DNA of 52,323 nucleotides from Bremia lactucae (GCF_004359215.1 NC_090610.1:14743603-14795925), one strand, 5' to 3'. Counted from the stretch's first letter, positions 22,175 through 32,997 are shown. Translations and numbers: made by a program. The notes: a model not told the origin generated them from the letters alone.

Positions 22175-22595
22175 TAACTTTATGTGTAAAATACCCTTTT
22201 ATCTTATTCTGAAATAGTAACTTACTTGAATTCCATTTATTATGGGTAACAAATGTGGTCGCCGCCAGATATAAATTTGGCGGCCGGAATCAATTTTTAA
22301 TTAACTAGGATAATATTTAGATTTAAATGCTGACATAAAGTACAGTTCTTCTTTTGATCTTAAAGGGTTTAGTGCCTTCCTAAAGCTTGCGCATTGATCT
22401 GTAGGAGATAGAAGCCTTTGGGCACTAGTTGCCACTTGGTTCTACGAACTCCTATATCCCTTGAACTAGAATTATATTAAGCTTACACGCTTGTAAGATT
22501 CCCTGAGTTGTTAAACCTACTAATTCTATAAAATTGAGAGACTTTCTGAGTCTAAAGTCTTCCTTTGACTTTAGGAGCGAGGTAGCTCCGCTACA
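22130..22595 (+). repeat. 5' LTR of element E, family 2
   Basis: 466 bp, TGTAATGGAACAC to GTAGCTCCGCTACA. A primer site, CCTGGTAGTACTC, follows. Pieces of this family occur at 592-935, 7522-7645 and 32908-32997. Confidence 0.8.
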
Positions 22596-22653
22596 CCTGG
22601 TAGTACTCTTAGTCAATCTACGCCTGAGTCTTTGTAAGACAACCTTCACTGTA

Positions 22654-23650
22654 ATGGAAGAGTTTCCAGAGCTTTCAAAGGCGCAACGCGCATCTCATGA
22701 CAAGCTCAAAAATGCATTAGGGCTTAAACATGTAGAGTTCATTATATCCGAGGAAAAAGAGGTCCTGCATACAAGTCTTGAAGCCTTCATGCGATATAAA
22801 TCCTCCCTGGTAGGCCAGATACATCTCTGTGCCTGATTCTGAGCCGATTGCTCGCCCTCTAGTCGTCAATGCAAAGACATTTAAGGGGCAAGAGGGAGAA
22901 AATCTCCTTTCTTGGATTAAGCAGATGGATATGTTCATTGCCTCCGCCTTGATCTTAAAATAACGACAAAAGGTGTTATGGCCATTAACAAACTCGGTGG
23001 TAGAGCCATTGAGTGGGCATTATTGTGCACCACGTCCATAAACGACGCTTTTCCCTCATGTGATTCGCTGAAACAGCAAACGACCAGCATGTTTGCACCG
23101 CCTGATCAGGCTTATCGCTAACAAGCACGGCTCCTAGTGACTCAAAAGGGTAAACGAACTCTAGAGGACTTTGTCGAGGAGTTAAGGACCTCATTGCATC
23201 TATGCATCAAGACCCGGTGCGAAACAATTGTCGTATCAGTTTTTATGTGGGGTCTTAATGAGGTCGTTGCCCGGACGGGATTATTCCGGTCTCATCCTGC
23301 TACTTTCGAAGAGGCAGTTGCCATAGCGCTACGCGATGAGTTCGATTTTAAGTCGGCTTGTGTCAGCACGCCTGTTTACCGATCAAGCTTCGAGCACATG
23401 TGTACCGTCTAATAGAACAGAACCCATGAATATATGCCTCGTCGAGGAAGAAGAAGAGGCTTTTCAAGCTGTGGAACATAATAAGAAAATCCGTAGATGT
23501 TATATGTGCGGAAGCACGAAACGTTTTCGTCCGGCCTACCCCTACGAAACACGTGTATATCTCGAAAGAGCACCGATTCCGACCTATACCAGAAATTTGA
23601 TACGAGGCACGAAAACGTCGATACCAAGTAGGTGCGGGGCGCCCTACTGT
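22654..23650 (+). pseudogene. gag of element E, interrupted
   Basis: It begins MEEFPELSKAQRASH at 22654; the first frame ends at 22836. The capsid-like part (23137-23410) reads KGKRTLEDFVEELRT, VSVFMWGLNEVVARTGLF and HPATFEEAVAIALRDEFDF, typical of oomycete gypsy gag. At about 23495 a zinc knuckle begins CYMCGSTK but lacks the His and last Cys. Several frame changes make it non-functional. Confidence 0.7.
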
Positions 23651-23739
23651 GGAAGACCTAGGCTCTGTTGAGCCTGTAGGAGATGATTGTAAACAGGACA
23701 TAGCCGCAATTAGCTCGGTGCGTAATGGCACGGGGCGTG

Positions 23740-24060
23740 AGTACAAGCCGAGCTTGTTATTTCATCTAGCGACTGTGAAGGGCTTTGATAAGCCATTGTC
23801 AATTTTAATTGACTCAGGGGCGTCTTGCAATTATGCTTGATCAACAATACATTGAGGCCCTTAAAGCGCATGAATCTGATACAATCACTGTTAGCTTAGC
23901 AAATGGGACTCGTGCACTGTTCCTCCAGTTCCTTTAAGCTTAGGCAAAAGGTTCTGGACTTTGACATTATGAAATGCTGTCTCGTTCTTGATTTGGATTC
24001 GATATATAATCTCATCTTTGGTATGACCTGGCTTGGACGCCATGAGTTATGAATCTATTG
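23740..24060 (+). pseudogene. Retropepsin of element E
   Basis: LLFHLATVKGFDKPL then ILIDSGASCNYA with an intact D-S-G site, followed at once by a stop (23838). About 24005-24045 reads YNLIFGMTWLGRHE, the conserved end of gypsy proteases, in another frame. Confidence 0.7.
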
Positions 24061-24344
24061 GAGGTCTAAGACCTTAGGCACCACGCGTAATGTTGTTAGC
24101 AAAGCTTTAAAGAGTTATAAACCCACCTTTGCTAGGCAACAAAAGCGCTATTGGCGCGGATAACTTACTGAGTCTGTCAGTGCTTTAGATTTGAGAATGT
24201 CTGAGATAATTAACTCCAATGTTGTAAACATTAATTCTGAGCTCGACTCAGAAAAAGGGGGTGGAACGGCACGTACTCTGTCGAGTGACACTCGTTGTAA
24301 TAACGATTCACTGAATGCTGAAAGCATTGTTGGCCTAAGGCCGA

Positions 24345-24650
24345 ATCATCAAGGGTGCAATATCCCTATAATACGTGGAGTACACGAATAAGTCCACCAA
24401 GTGTGGTCGGCCGAGGTGGCACCATGCTGAGTGTCAATAGTGACACTATTCGCGGTTCGCCAGGACCTCAAGGGTGCAATACTCCTGAGATACGTGAAGT
24501 GGCACGTCTACGTCCAGCGAGTGTGGTAGGCCGAGGTACCACCATACTGAGTGTCATTAGTGACACTTTTGGCAGTTCGCCGGAGCATTTCGGGTCAAAC
24601 CCTTTCATTGCACGTGAAGTAACACGTAAACGTTCGCTGGACAAGGAAAT
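24345..24650 (+). repeat. 120-bp (40-codon) tandem repeat in the element E linker
   Basis: Two and a half units, each encoding P-x-SVVGRG-x-T-x-LSV-x-SDT ... SP followed by GCN-x-P-x-IR-x-V. The frame 24355-24684 stays open through two units. Differences between units are scattered, so the repeat is not recent. Confidence 0.75.
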
Positions 24651-24775
24651 TGAGTCATCTAACGCCTTGTCGGATGTCGACTAAGACACCATGTCTGGTA
24701 CTGAGCCATTACAAGCTGGAAAATTTGGGGACGTGATTGTCCCGGCCTCTGAGAGGCGTCTTGTCTCTACGCCAG

Positions 24776-25091
24776 GAAGTCTTCTCTTTTATAACACTTG
24801 CTTTATAGAGGGTTAAAGTAAGCTGTATTTAATATGGTTAAGTTCTTCTTGTCTATCACTCAATACAAACTTTATTATAATCTAATACAAACATGTAATT
24901 AAATCTTATCAGTATTTCTCTTTACGCGCGTCCAGCGCTAACTGGACCGCAGAGCAAGTAGATATAAAGGTCTATATCTACCAATGGATAAGCTTTTAGA
25001 ATATTACCATGTAACGTAATATTCTCCAAATATTATCTACCGTTTAGATAATATTTTAACTAACAGCCTTAAGTGTTAATTTCATGTTACA
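24776..25091 (-). repeat. 3' LTR of element C, truncated
   Basis: It begins TGTAACATGAAATTAACAC on the minus strand. Compared with 4207 it lacks 15-20 bases just after the TGTAAC and the last 100 bp or so, including the hairpin units. It ends inside element E. Confidence 0.75.
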
Positions 25092-25105
25092 TCCCCCCTC
25101 CCTTT
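25092..25105 (-). other. Polypurine tract of element C
   Basis: AAAGGGAGGGGGGA on the minus strand, directly before the LTR's TGTAAC, where plus-strand DNA synthesis of an LTR retrotransposon is primed. Confidence 0.7.
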
Positions 25106-26100
25106 AACGACAATCAATCTGACTGTCATTGGGTAGAGTGGTCACTATATGACCACTTTATTAAAAAAGATTTTTATTGGTCAAAACCATCATTTTTATT
25201 TGATCGCATGGTTAACAAGTCCATGCGGTATGCGAATAGTGCGGCGCCTTCGGCTGCGGTTCATGCAGCCGCGGGCGACGCATTATTGTCCCTTGCGGAA
25301 GCGTTCCGTCTGCCGTAGTATCATCTCCTCCCGCAACACTAGATGTTGCGGATGCACGTTGTAATTCGCCACGTGATTACAACCCCTCTTTGGGGGTCGA
25401 CCACGAATGCGAGTCGGACGAAATGGCCGTCTCGGGGATAACAGAACAGTCGCCCAATCATCGTTAGGCGTCTGACTATGAGCCTTCGAATGAGGGGGCT
25501 CAATCGTATAGACGTGCTTATAGCGTTTGCTATAGCATGATTGGTTCCGACGATGAGGATGATTCCTCATCGCCAGCACCGTCTCCCGTGCCGTCACCCG
25601 CACTTATCCCTGTGCGTGGTGGTGGCGATGGCGTAAGCCATCGTAAGAAAATTTCTAGTTGTACCCCTGCTTCAGTGGGTACCCCTCAGGGGAGTGCAGA
25701 CAATAAAATGTCTTGTCTTGCCCCTAAGAAGAAGCCGTGGCTTTTGCCCGAACGGCTACTCCGTTGCTTGCCAGGAGACAAAAACTCTTCACAATAAATA
25801 TCCCTTAATTATTGCAACAAAGCTACATGGTCTTGTTCCCAGCACGAAGAACTTTCGCGCTAAGGGGGATTTTTATCTCGATTCTTTTCTTAAACATCAA
25901 TAGTATAATGTCAGCAACAAGGGAGACAAAAGCTCGTTGATGCAAGCCTGGAACGCGTTAATTCGAAATGTCAAAGACATTGGACAAGAAGCCTGGCTTC
26001 ATATACTTAAAGCGAGTCGCGTTAAGTTCGAAAAGCCGAGTGGACGAAAGCCTTATTCAGGCTATAGTCTTCCTGTTTTGCTATAGAGATCGCTTGGTCA
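25106..26100 (+). pseudogene. Antisense reading frame in the 3' region of element C
   Basis: It reads opposite to pol: FNDNQSDCHWVEWSLYDHF and VNKSMRYANSAAPSAAVHAA in one frame to 25318; then, one frame over, LGVDHECESDEMAVSG and an acidic Ser/Pro-rich part (SDDEDDSSSPAPSPVPSPAL) to 25797; then KLHGLVPSTKNFRAKGDFYL to 25903. Two frame changes and two stops. The copy at 13831 keeps similar residues. No known domain. Whether it ever was a gene of the element or a captured piece is open. Confidence 0.4.
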
Positions 26101-26397
26101 AGCGACTCTAATTTTAGCCGAAACATGGTTCTAGTATTACACATAAAGAAGCTTTATGGAGTTCAGGTGTGACTATATTTATTTTAATGATGGTTACTGC
26201 ATTTATACGTTATGTGTTACCTTGGTTAAGTTAAGATTGTTTTAGTTTATTATAAAGATTATGTTTCAAAAAAATACGTGAATTTACATTAAAAATAGGT
26301 TTTAATGATTTTCTTGAAAGTTGTTTGTAAGAAAATACTTAATTTAGGAAAAATCTTTTTTTCAAACTCCAACCGGGGCAAGATTAAAAAAAAACTG

Positions 26398-27847
26398 CAT
26401 CGATTGTCTCGTCAGGCAGGACTCTCATGCCTCACGTGGGGTGATCCCTGTTCGTGTTGTGTCGACAACACGAAACGAGTGAAAGGGGATGGTTTTTATT
26501 TCCTTTCTTCGCCCTGGGAAAGGGCTTGCATTTCTATCGAGATGCGCGATGCGATTGACGTTTGCAATCGATTTACAAACGCCAAGGGCGCGTGTTCTCT
26601 GATGGACCTTCTGGTCCATCGGATGGGTCTCGTCATACTGACGGACGATGCCCTCAAAGTCATCAGCCAGCTGGGAACGAGGCTCCCAGCTGTCATGTGA
26701 AGGTGGATAAACGCGCCAGCGAACCAGATTACTCGTTCGCTACCCCTTCGCATTACGGTGGTTCTGAATATGTTCCACAAGGAAACGTTGATTACCGTGA
26801 GAATCCACCAATCGTTGTGGTGGAGGAGGGAAAATTAGATCTGAACCGTGTGTCGGATCAAGAGTCGAAGATCGACAAACTCGAATTCTACCTCCATGTA
26901 TTGGAGGAGGGTCTTGAATACGAGCGCGGTAAGCGTCGCTCGTTGGAGCAGACGGTGAAGGCTCACTAAATCGAACGGCTGTAAAACCGTGGGAAGAGTG
27001 CGTACTCAGTGTTGGAGTACGAACGGAAGTATCACGCTCTTCTGATGAGCTGTCGTCAGCTCATCGTGGCTTCGAGGATCTTTGGAACCGACATGAGAAT
27101 CTCCAGATTCAGCATGAGAATCTTTAGATTCAGCATGAGAATCTATTTCTGACCACAAGAATCTTTAAGAAATTCTCGAGAAGAGTGGTCAGATCCGTCC
27201 TCGGAAGAAACCACGTAGTGATGGTACGGGCAGAGCCGACCAACGAAAAACGTAGATTGCGTTCGCATCCTACGTGGCAATGGTATTGTGTACGCATTGC
27301 CTCTGTGGTGCAGTACGCCGAATGGTCCAATGAACTTGGGTAGTAGTTCACTGCCACCACGTTAGTGACTACACGATTAGGTAAGTTTACCGTTGAGAGT
27401 AGTACTAGGTCATTAATTTAAATGAAAGAACATTTGCTCTTCCATGTTCGTCTGCGTTCCGTTTCTGACGGTCCACTGCGTTATCAATGAAATCCTGTAC
27501 GAAACGGAGTACTGGTTCTCGAGCCAGCAGAAATCTTCTGACTCATTTGTTTTGTCTTTTCCAGGCGCTTTGTGCACACTACCATGAGATCTTTCTCATC
27601 TTTGATGTCGATTGCTTGGACATCGACATCATTCGCGTCGTTGGTAACTTCGACGCGTGATAAGCATGAGCCAGAAATGGTTTTGCTCGTGCGAGTCCGC
27701 CCCCCCTTAAACTAGAGGATCCCTTTAATTGGGTGGGTATGCGTGGACGGCGTAAAGCCATTCACGAACGTTGATGCGTTGTAGACGCATGCACCGAATT
27801 GTAGATGGCGAATTCGACCATCGGTAAAAACTCGCCTCAATTTGGAT
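26398..27847 (-). pseudogene. Integrase C-terminus and chromodomain of element C
   Basis: Same reading, same TAG in the chromodomain and same frame breaks as in element B. WEP and RWRVYPP are visible at about 26660-26720 on the minus strand. Confidence 0.75.
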
Positions 27848-28573
27848 ACGATTGGACGTAACCTCGAAGTATCTCTTCGAGGACGCGATTTACGCGTTCC
27901 GTCTGACCATCGATCTCTGGTTGATCAGAAGTTGACATAGTCAGACGTGTTCCGAGAGATCGAAACACGGATTGCCAAAACTCCGCCGTGAATCGTGGAT
28001 CTCTGTCCGAGATCAGTTCACGGGGTAAACCGTGGAGTTTGAATACCGTGTCGAAAAAGTCACGGGTACAGCCCGGAGCCGTGATCTACTCTGGTACTGC
28101 AACAAGATGTACCATCTTGCTGAATCTGTCTACAAAAACAAGGATATCATAATTTTTGTGATCGTCTTCGAAGACGAACTCCATAGATACGGACTGCCAA
28201 CATTCTGCCGGAAGGGGTAGAGGCTGGAGACGGGATGAAGGGCTAGGCTTCAGCCGTTGACATACCTCGCAAGCACGAATGTACTTGCGCACGAACTGAT
28301 ACTGGCGGAGCCACTAAAGTCGCGACTTACTGTGAGATAAGTTTTCTCACGTCCATGATGCCCACTTGTTGGTGCATCGTGACACTCATACATGATGCGC
28401 AAGCGCAAATCATTGTGAGTAGGGACGACGACAAGTGGAGTGTCGCCAGCAGCGGCTGTGTAGCACAGTAAGCCGTTGCGTGTTGTGTATCGATCGGATG
28501 ACGATCGATACATACAAAAAGCCAGTAAATCTTTAAAAGATTATAGGATGGATTCGTCAGATGATCCATTAAA
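27848..28573 (-). pseudogene. Integrase of element C, broken
   Basis: Almost identical to 16620-17345. It carries the one difference noticed in the long repeat, DDHKNYDIL instead of DDHKNNDIL. Confidence 0.75.
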
Positions 28574-28711
28574 CGCAGTAGGTCTTTATCTACTGTGTAG
28601 GTTTTTTTATGTCATCAAACAAAGTTGATGACGGTTCACTTGCATGGTCCGTATATACGATGAACCGTCTATCTCTTCGGAGATAGACCCTAAACTTATC
28701 CAGTGCATATT

Positions 28712-28972
28712 TCATGGCAAGGAGTTCCCTGGGTAATTGCGTTCAGCTGGATGCAGCTGACGCGATTGATAACAGACGACGCGCTCCACGCCGTCTGTAT
28801 CGTATTGCATTAACGCACAGGCGATTGCGAAATCGCTGGCGTCATAGACCACATGGAATGGTCTGTCTTGATCTGTAATCGCCAAGATTGGCGATTGCAT
28901 CAAGCTTTGCATGATAGCTTTAAAGGAATGCTGACAATCAGCGTTCCATAACCATTTCTCGTCTTTTTTCAA
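28712..28972 (-). pseudogene. RNase H fragment of element C
   Basis: 86 codons, the same as in element B at 17484-17744. Confidence 0.8.
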
Positions 28973-29024
28973 GAGACGACTGTCATCTCGGCATAATTGT
29001 GTGAGTCCTTGCGCAAGTACGCCG

Positions 29025-29880
29025 CTAGCTCAAGGGACAATCTAAGTCCCTTGACATCGACCGGAACTGGCCAGTCGGTAATTGCCTTGACCTTTTCGGG
29101 ATCAGGGCGCACGCCGTGTTTACCGACGATGCACCCAAGAAGTGGTATTTCGCTTGCAGCGAATTACGCTGCTTGAGGTTTGCGTACAATTTACGCTTTC
29201 GCATAAGTATAAGAGCCTGACGAACGTGAGTTTTTTTAACTTCCACGTCCGTCTTTCCGTCCATAGCCCGGTTATGGACGAATACATCGTCGAAATAACT
29301 CGGTGCGAATCCCGCACCGGTCTCAACAGATTTGTTACGCATCTGTTGAATGTTGCAGGGGCGTTACTAAGCCCCTGAGGCATTACTAGCCATTGCCAGA
29401 GCATCCCACTGGGAGTGCTCACTGCTGTGGACGGGATGTCCCGTTCACCATAAGGATCTGATACAATTCATCCATCAAATTCATAGACGAAAAAAATAAT
29501 GATGGTACTCGTAGACATACCATCTATGATTACGTCTTTTCTAGGTATCGGCGTTTGAGCCGGTACCGTTGCAGCATTCAGTTTATTGAATGCGTGCATT
29601 ATCCGCCACCCTCCTGTGGCCTTTCGCACACAGAATGTCGGAGAGCTATGTGGGGAGGTTGACTCCCTTGTATGGCTCGCTTTTAATCGAGCGAAGAAGA
29701 ATTCATCGATCGCAGGTACTTGGTCATGAGGTAGTGGCTACTGCTTCATGACACATTACTTCGATCCCGGTTTGAGTTCGATCTCATGTCGAGTGCCTTT
29801 ATCCTTAGGCAAGTCGCATGGAACTGCTTCCGGGAATACATCCCTGAAGTCAATCAAATCCTTGTAAAAGGATTTGTCCT
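29025..29880 (-). pseudogene. Reverse transcriptase of element C, frameshifted
   Basis: The GGWRIVHAFNKLNAA start (about 29560-29620), the damaged first Asp block, PQGLSNAPATFNRC (29120-29422) and YFDDVFVHNRAMDG (29025-29342) lie in different frames. One break is a 1-2-bp loss at about 29312, the very place where identity with element B ends. Confidence 0.8.
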
Positions 29881-29924
29881 AAGTGTCTCCCAGGATTGAG
29901 TAGTATATCCCTCAATCCGAGTCT

Positions 29925-30353
29925 TCACATCGAAGACGCTTCGTCCATCGATGAGCTGCTGAAAACCTGTTCGTTCTCTGCAAAAAATACCGCTGCCCGA
30001 ATATTGGTTACGTATTCGTCCTCGGTGGCGAGTACGCAGATCTGCTTGATTCTACCACGAAGCAGATCTCTCAAGAACCGTTTAGGTTCTAGGATTGGTA
30101 ATTGAGTTATGTCCGAAGTAAACTTCGGAGGCGCATATAGATCAAGAGTATAAGCGCCTACTCTTGATCCGTCATTAACCATGACATTGAGTGCCTCGGT
30201 TTCTTTCTGGGATTTATCCATAGGCTGCCGAGGAATTAATCCCTCGGGATGCTGGAGTCTAGTCACTTTAGCATCAACTATTTGAGGAGCTTTCTCCTCA
30301 AGTACGTGGGAACTTATTCCCTCAACGTCTTCCGAGTGTGATTGCGCTATCAC
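29925..30353 (-). pseudogene. Protease-RT linker of element C
   Basis: 142 open codons, nearly the same protein as 6547-6975 in element A (one change seen, H to L). No known domain. Confidence 0.6.
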
Positions 30354-30556
30354 AGTCGGGTCCTCTACGGTCGAGTCTCTACTCGATCTAGGACCATCGT
30401 GTTGTCCCTTTTAAACAACCGGTATATTCCTTGAATGTCGCCCGCTAGGCGTACATTTATGTCTCAATCCACTCGACTTATTCGAGTGGTGGACCTTCGG
30501 CGCTGCCTGTGCATTCGCAGAGGCGCCGGCAGCTGACTTCACAGGGTGATTAGTAA

Positions 30557-31024
30557 TCACACTGTGATCTTGTGCAGTCGTACTAACGACCGTACCACAA
30601 GTGAGGTCATCACACTCACTCGTGGTACATCCACACGCTTGTGGACGCTCAAGTAGTTCATCAGATGGCCATCTGATGAACAAGTGGCAGGCATCTTTAC
30701 GGATCGATGCTGCCAGCCGATTCTTGGCTCATATTTTCTGAGCCAGGGTAAACCTAGGATGACATCAAATTTGTCATCCAAGTCCAGTACGATGAAATCC
30801 TCATCATACTGTAAATTTTTTAACGTGTGGTGAAATTTCACTACGCGTTTCATCATTGTTATCGATGCGCCTATCGCTAGACGCATCGTCATCGGCGGAG
30901 GGATGTTGCGCTCAACATATTTGAGCCTACGACCCTCTAGCGACTGGCGACGAATAAAGTTATTCGACGCCCCACAGTCCACTAGGACTCTAAGTGACAA
31001 ATTATTTGTCACTTCTAACTCCAA
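30557..31024 (-). pseudogene. Retropepsin of element C
   Basis: One open frame of 155 codons with VLVDCGASNNFIRRQSLEG, FIVLDLDDKFDVILGLPWL, then linker. This protease is unbroken, unlike that of A. It has the same Cys in the D-x-G-A-S active site. Confidence 0.75.
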
Positions 31025-31284
31025 AGTGATGAGGGATACCTGATCGCCAGGTGCAGAGACACAAAAGGATTGGCGTCTGGAGCAACTTTAGTCAAGAGAT
31101 TTGCAGATTCTCTTGAGGTTGCTGGATCAGAGGGCGTTGCCCCCTACTGACCCCGACCATTTTTTGGCGGTTCGCTTCGCTGTTGCGATTTCGCAACAAC
31201 GTTAAACCCGCGACCGTTGTCCTTCTTGGCATTCTATCCATAAGTACGTTCAGTAATCCTCGGTACTGGGCGTGGGGCACTACA

Positions 31285-31978
31285 TTAATAAGCGTAGTGT
31301 CCTAACTTTTGACAGCGATTGCATCTCTGCAACCGATTATTGCACGAAAAGCGAGATTTCTCGCTTTTGACGTAAGAGAGGCCCATAGGTTCCGGACCTC
31401 CAAGCTCTTGTCGTCCCGGAGGACGATACAAAGACGGACTCTCTTGGGCCTGTCTCAAGCTAAAGTCCTCCTGTTCCGCAACGTATATTGCTTTTTCAAG
31501 CGTATCCAGTTCCAAGCGGAACAGATGGGTCTTCACGGGACCATCCGTAAGACCTTGCATGAATACCGTAATCAACGTGTGTTCATGAACTGGATTTTTC
31601 ATGATACAACGCCATAAGAGTCGTATATGCTGGGCATAAGCGTGAACATCACGCTTGCCTTGCTTGAGTTTCAGAAGCTCTGATCGATCTCTAAACTCAG
31701 CCCTAGGCGGTTCAAACGTCTGTTTGTGCTGGGCTTTTAAAGCCTCTTGCGAGCCAAATACATATGGGTCGCGCAACTTGAGGCCTAGTGCCCAAGTTTT
31801 GGAACGACCTGCCAAATTTTATTGAGCAGATGCGACTTGTATTTGTTTGTCGACGATGTGTCGAGCCTTTATTGCATCGTCCATTTCGACGAACCACCTT
31901 AAAAGGGAGTTCTCTTCGACTCCCCTATTTTTAGAGGTGTCTATCTTTAAGGTTTCTGGACGACGCGTGTGCGTCTTC
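31285..31978 (-). pseudogene. gag of element C, 5'-truncated
   Basis: 31815 to 31285 is open: LRDPYVFGSQEALKAQ, HAYAQHIRLLW, AEQEDFSLRQAQ and the zinc knuckle start CNRCQKLGHYAY, then a stop. Upstream (31978-31815) the reading is in another frame. The gag start and 5' LTR are lost. Confidence 0.8.
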
Positions 31979-32457
31979 TGTAACGGGGTGTATAGTTACA
32001 TGAAATGAACACTTAGTGGTTGTTAATTAATTTATTATCTTAAAGGTAGAGAATATTTGGAGAATATTACTTTATATAGTACTGTTCAGAAATCTTAGCA
32101 ATAAATAGGTATAGGTCATTATATCTATTTATCCCGCAGACTAATCAGCTGTAGATGTAAACAAAAGAGAGTGACAGATAAGATAAGATAAAATTTCAAT
32201 TGCATGTTTAGTATTAGTTTATAATGAAGTTAGCATTAACAGATAAAAGTAAGAGAAACTTAATTATATTAATAGACTTTTCATTGAACCCTCTTTAAGG
32301 TAGTTGTCTTAAAGAGAAGTCTTCCTCTGCACGTACTAGTGTACGTGAAATGACGTAAGGCACCACTCGCAACTGAAGCAGTGCGAAGTGGACTTGTACT
32401 GAAGCAGTGCGAAGTGGACTCGTACTGAAGCAGTACATTTCGCAGTGCCCCGTTACA
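31979..32457 (+). repeat. LTR family 1, complete, wrong way round for element C
   Basis: 479 bp, TGTAACGGGGTGTATAG to GCAGTGCCCCGTTACA. It has three copies of the GAAGCAGTGCGAAGTGGACT unit where other LTRs have two. It is plus-oriented, while element C reads minus, so it is not C's own 5' LTR but a solo LTR or a product of rearrangement. Confidence 0.8.
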
Positions 32458-32695
32458 TCGTCCCAGGTACAAAAGTCTGTACCTGTAACGGGCTAAAGTT
32501 TCCCTAATGTTACACAGTCCCCGTTAAGTACACTTGGTGTACTTAAGGGGATGGTCAATTACTTAATAATAGTAATTAGACCCAACACTCGGGTGTGGTG
32601 CACATTTGTGACCAACCCTTGCTGATGTGATGCACATGGGTGCATTCACATTTGGAGGGATGACGCCCAGCGTCATCCATGATGACGGCTAGCGT

Positions 32696-32795
32696 NNNNN
32701 NNNNNNNNNNNNNNNNNNNNNNNNNNNNNNNNNNNNNNNNNNNNNNNNNNNNNNNNNNNNNNNNNNNNNNNNNNNNNNNNNNNNNNNNNNNNNNN
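32696..32795. other. Assembly gap (100 N)
   Basis: Exactly 100 N, a usual placeholder for a gap of unknown size. Confidence 1.
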
Positions 32796-32903
32796 TCCTC
32801 TATACGTACAGTGTACGTCACCTAACGAGAGGCACCACTCACATCTGAAGCAGTGTGAAGTGGACTTGTACTGAAGCAGTACAAGTCGTAGTGCCCCGTT
32901 ACA
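32796..32903 (+). repeat. LTR family 1 3'-end fragment
   Basis: TCCTCTATACGTACAGTGTA to GTGCCCCGTTACA, nearly the same as 52037-52142. Its 5' part is lost in the gap. Confidence 0.8.
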
Positions 32904-32907
32904 CCGT

Positions 32908-32997
32908 TCCATTAAATCCATTAGTTCAATAGAACTAAGTGACTCTCTGAGTCTGAAAGTCTTCCTCTGACTTTAGGAGCGAGGTAGCTCCGCTACA
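32908..32997 (+). repeat. LTR family 2 3'-end fragment
   Basis: AGTTCAATAGAACT, GTCTTCCTCTGACTTTAGGA and the end GTAGCTCCGCTACA match 22520-22595. Confidence 0.7.

Larger units (their letters stand above)
22130..24775 (+). mobile_element. Element E: Ty3/gypsy, LTR family 2, 3'-truncated
   Basis: LTR, primer site, gag, protease and linker are present in order. It is cut at about 24775, before RT, by the inverted LTR of element C. Its gag and protease differ from those of A-C and match the protease relic at 365-560. Confidence 0.75.
25569..29312 (-). repeat. 3.74-kb near-identical repeat, copy 2
   Basis: Partner of 14341-18084. It spans the 3' region, chromodomain, integrase, RNase H and the end of RT. 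Confidence 0.85.
24776..31978 (-). mobile_element. Element C: Ty3/gypsy chromovirus, nearly full internal region
   Basis: The minus strand reads gag (31.98 kb), protease, linker, RT, RNase H, integrase, chromodomain, 3' region, polypurine tract, 3' LTR. It is the only copy in the window with gag to 3' LTR in one piece without gap. The 5' LTR, primer site and start of gag are replaced at 31979 by an LTR in the wrong orientation. Frames are broken in every domain. Confidence 0.85.

Noticed and set aside
24345..24600. CRISPR-like or satellite array
   Set aside because: Only two and a half 120-bp units, diverged, in frame with a gypsy polyprotein linker.
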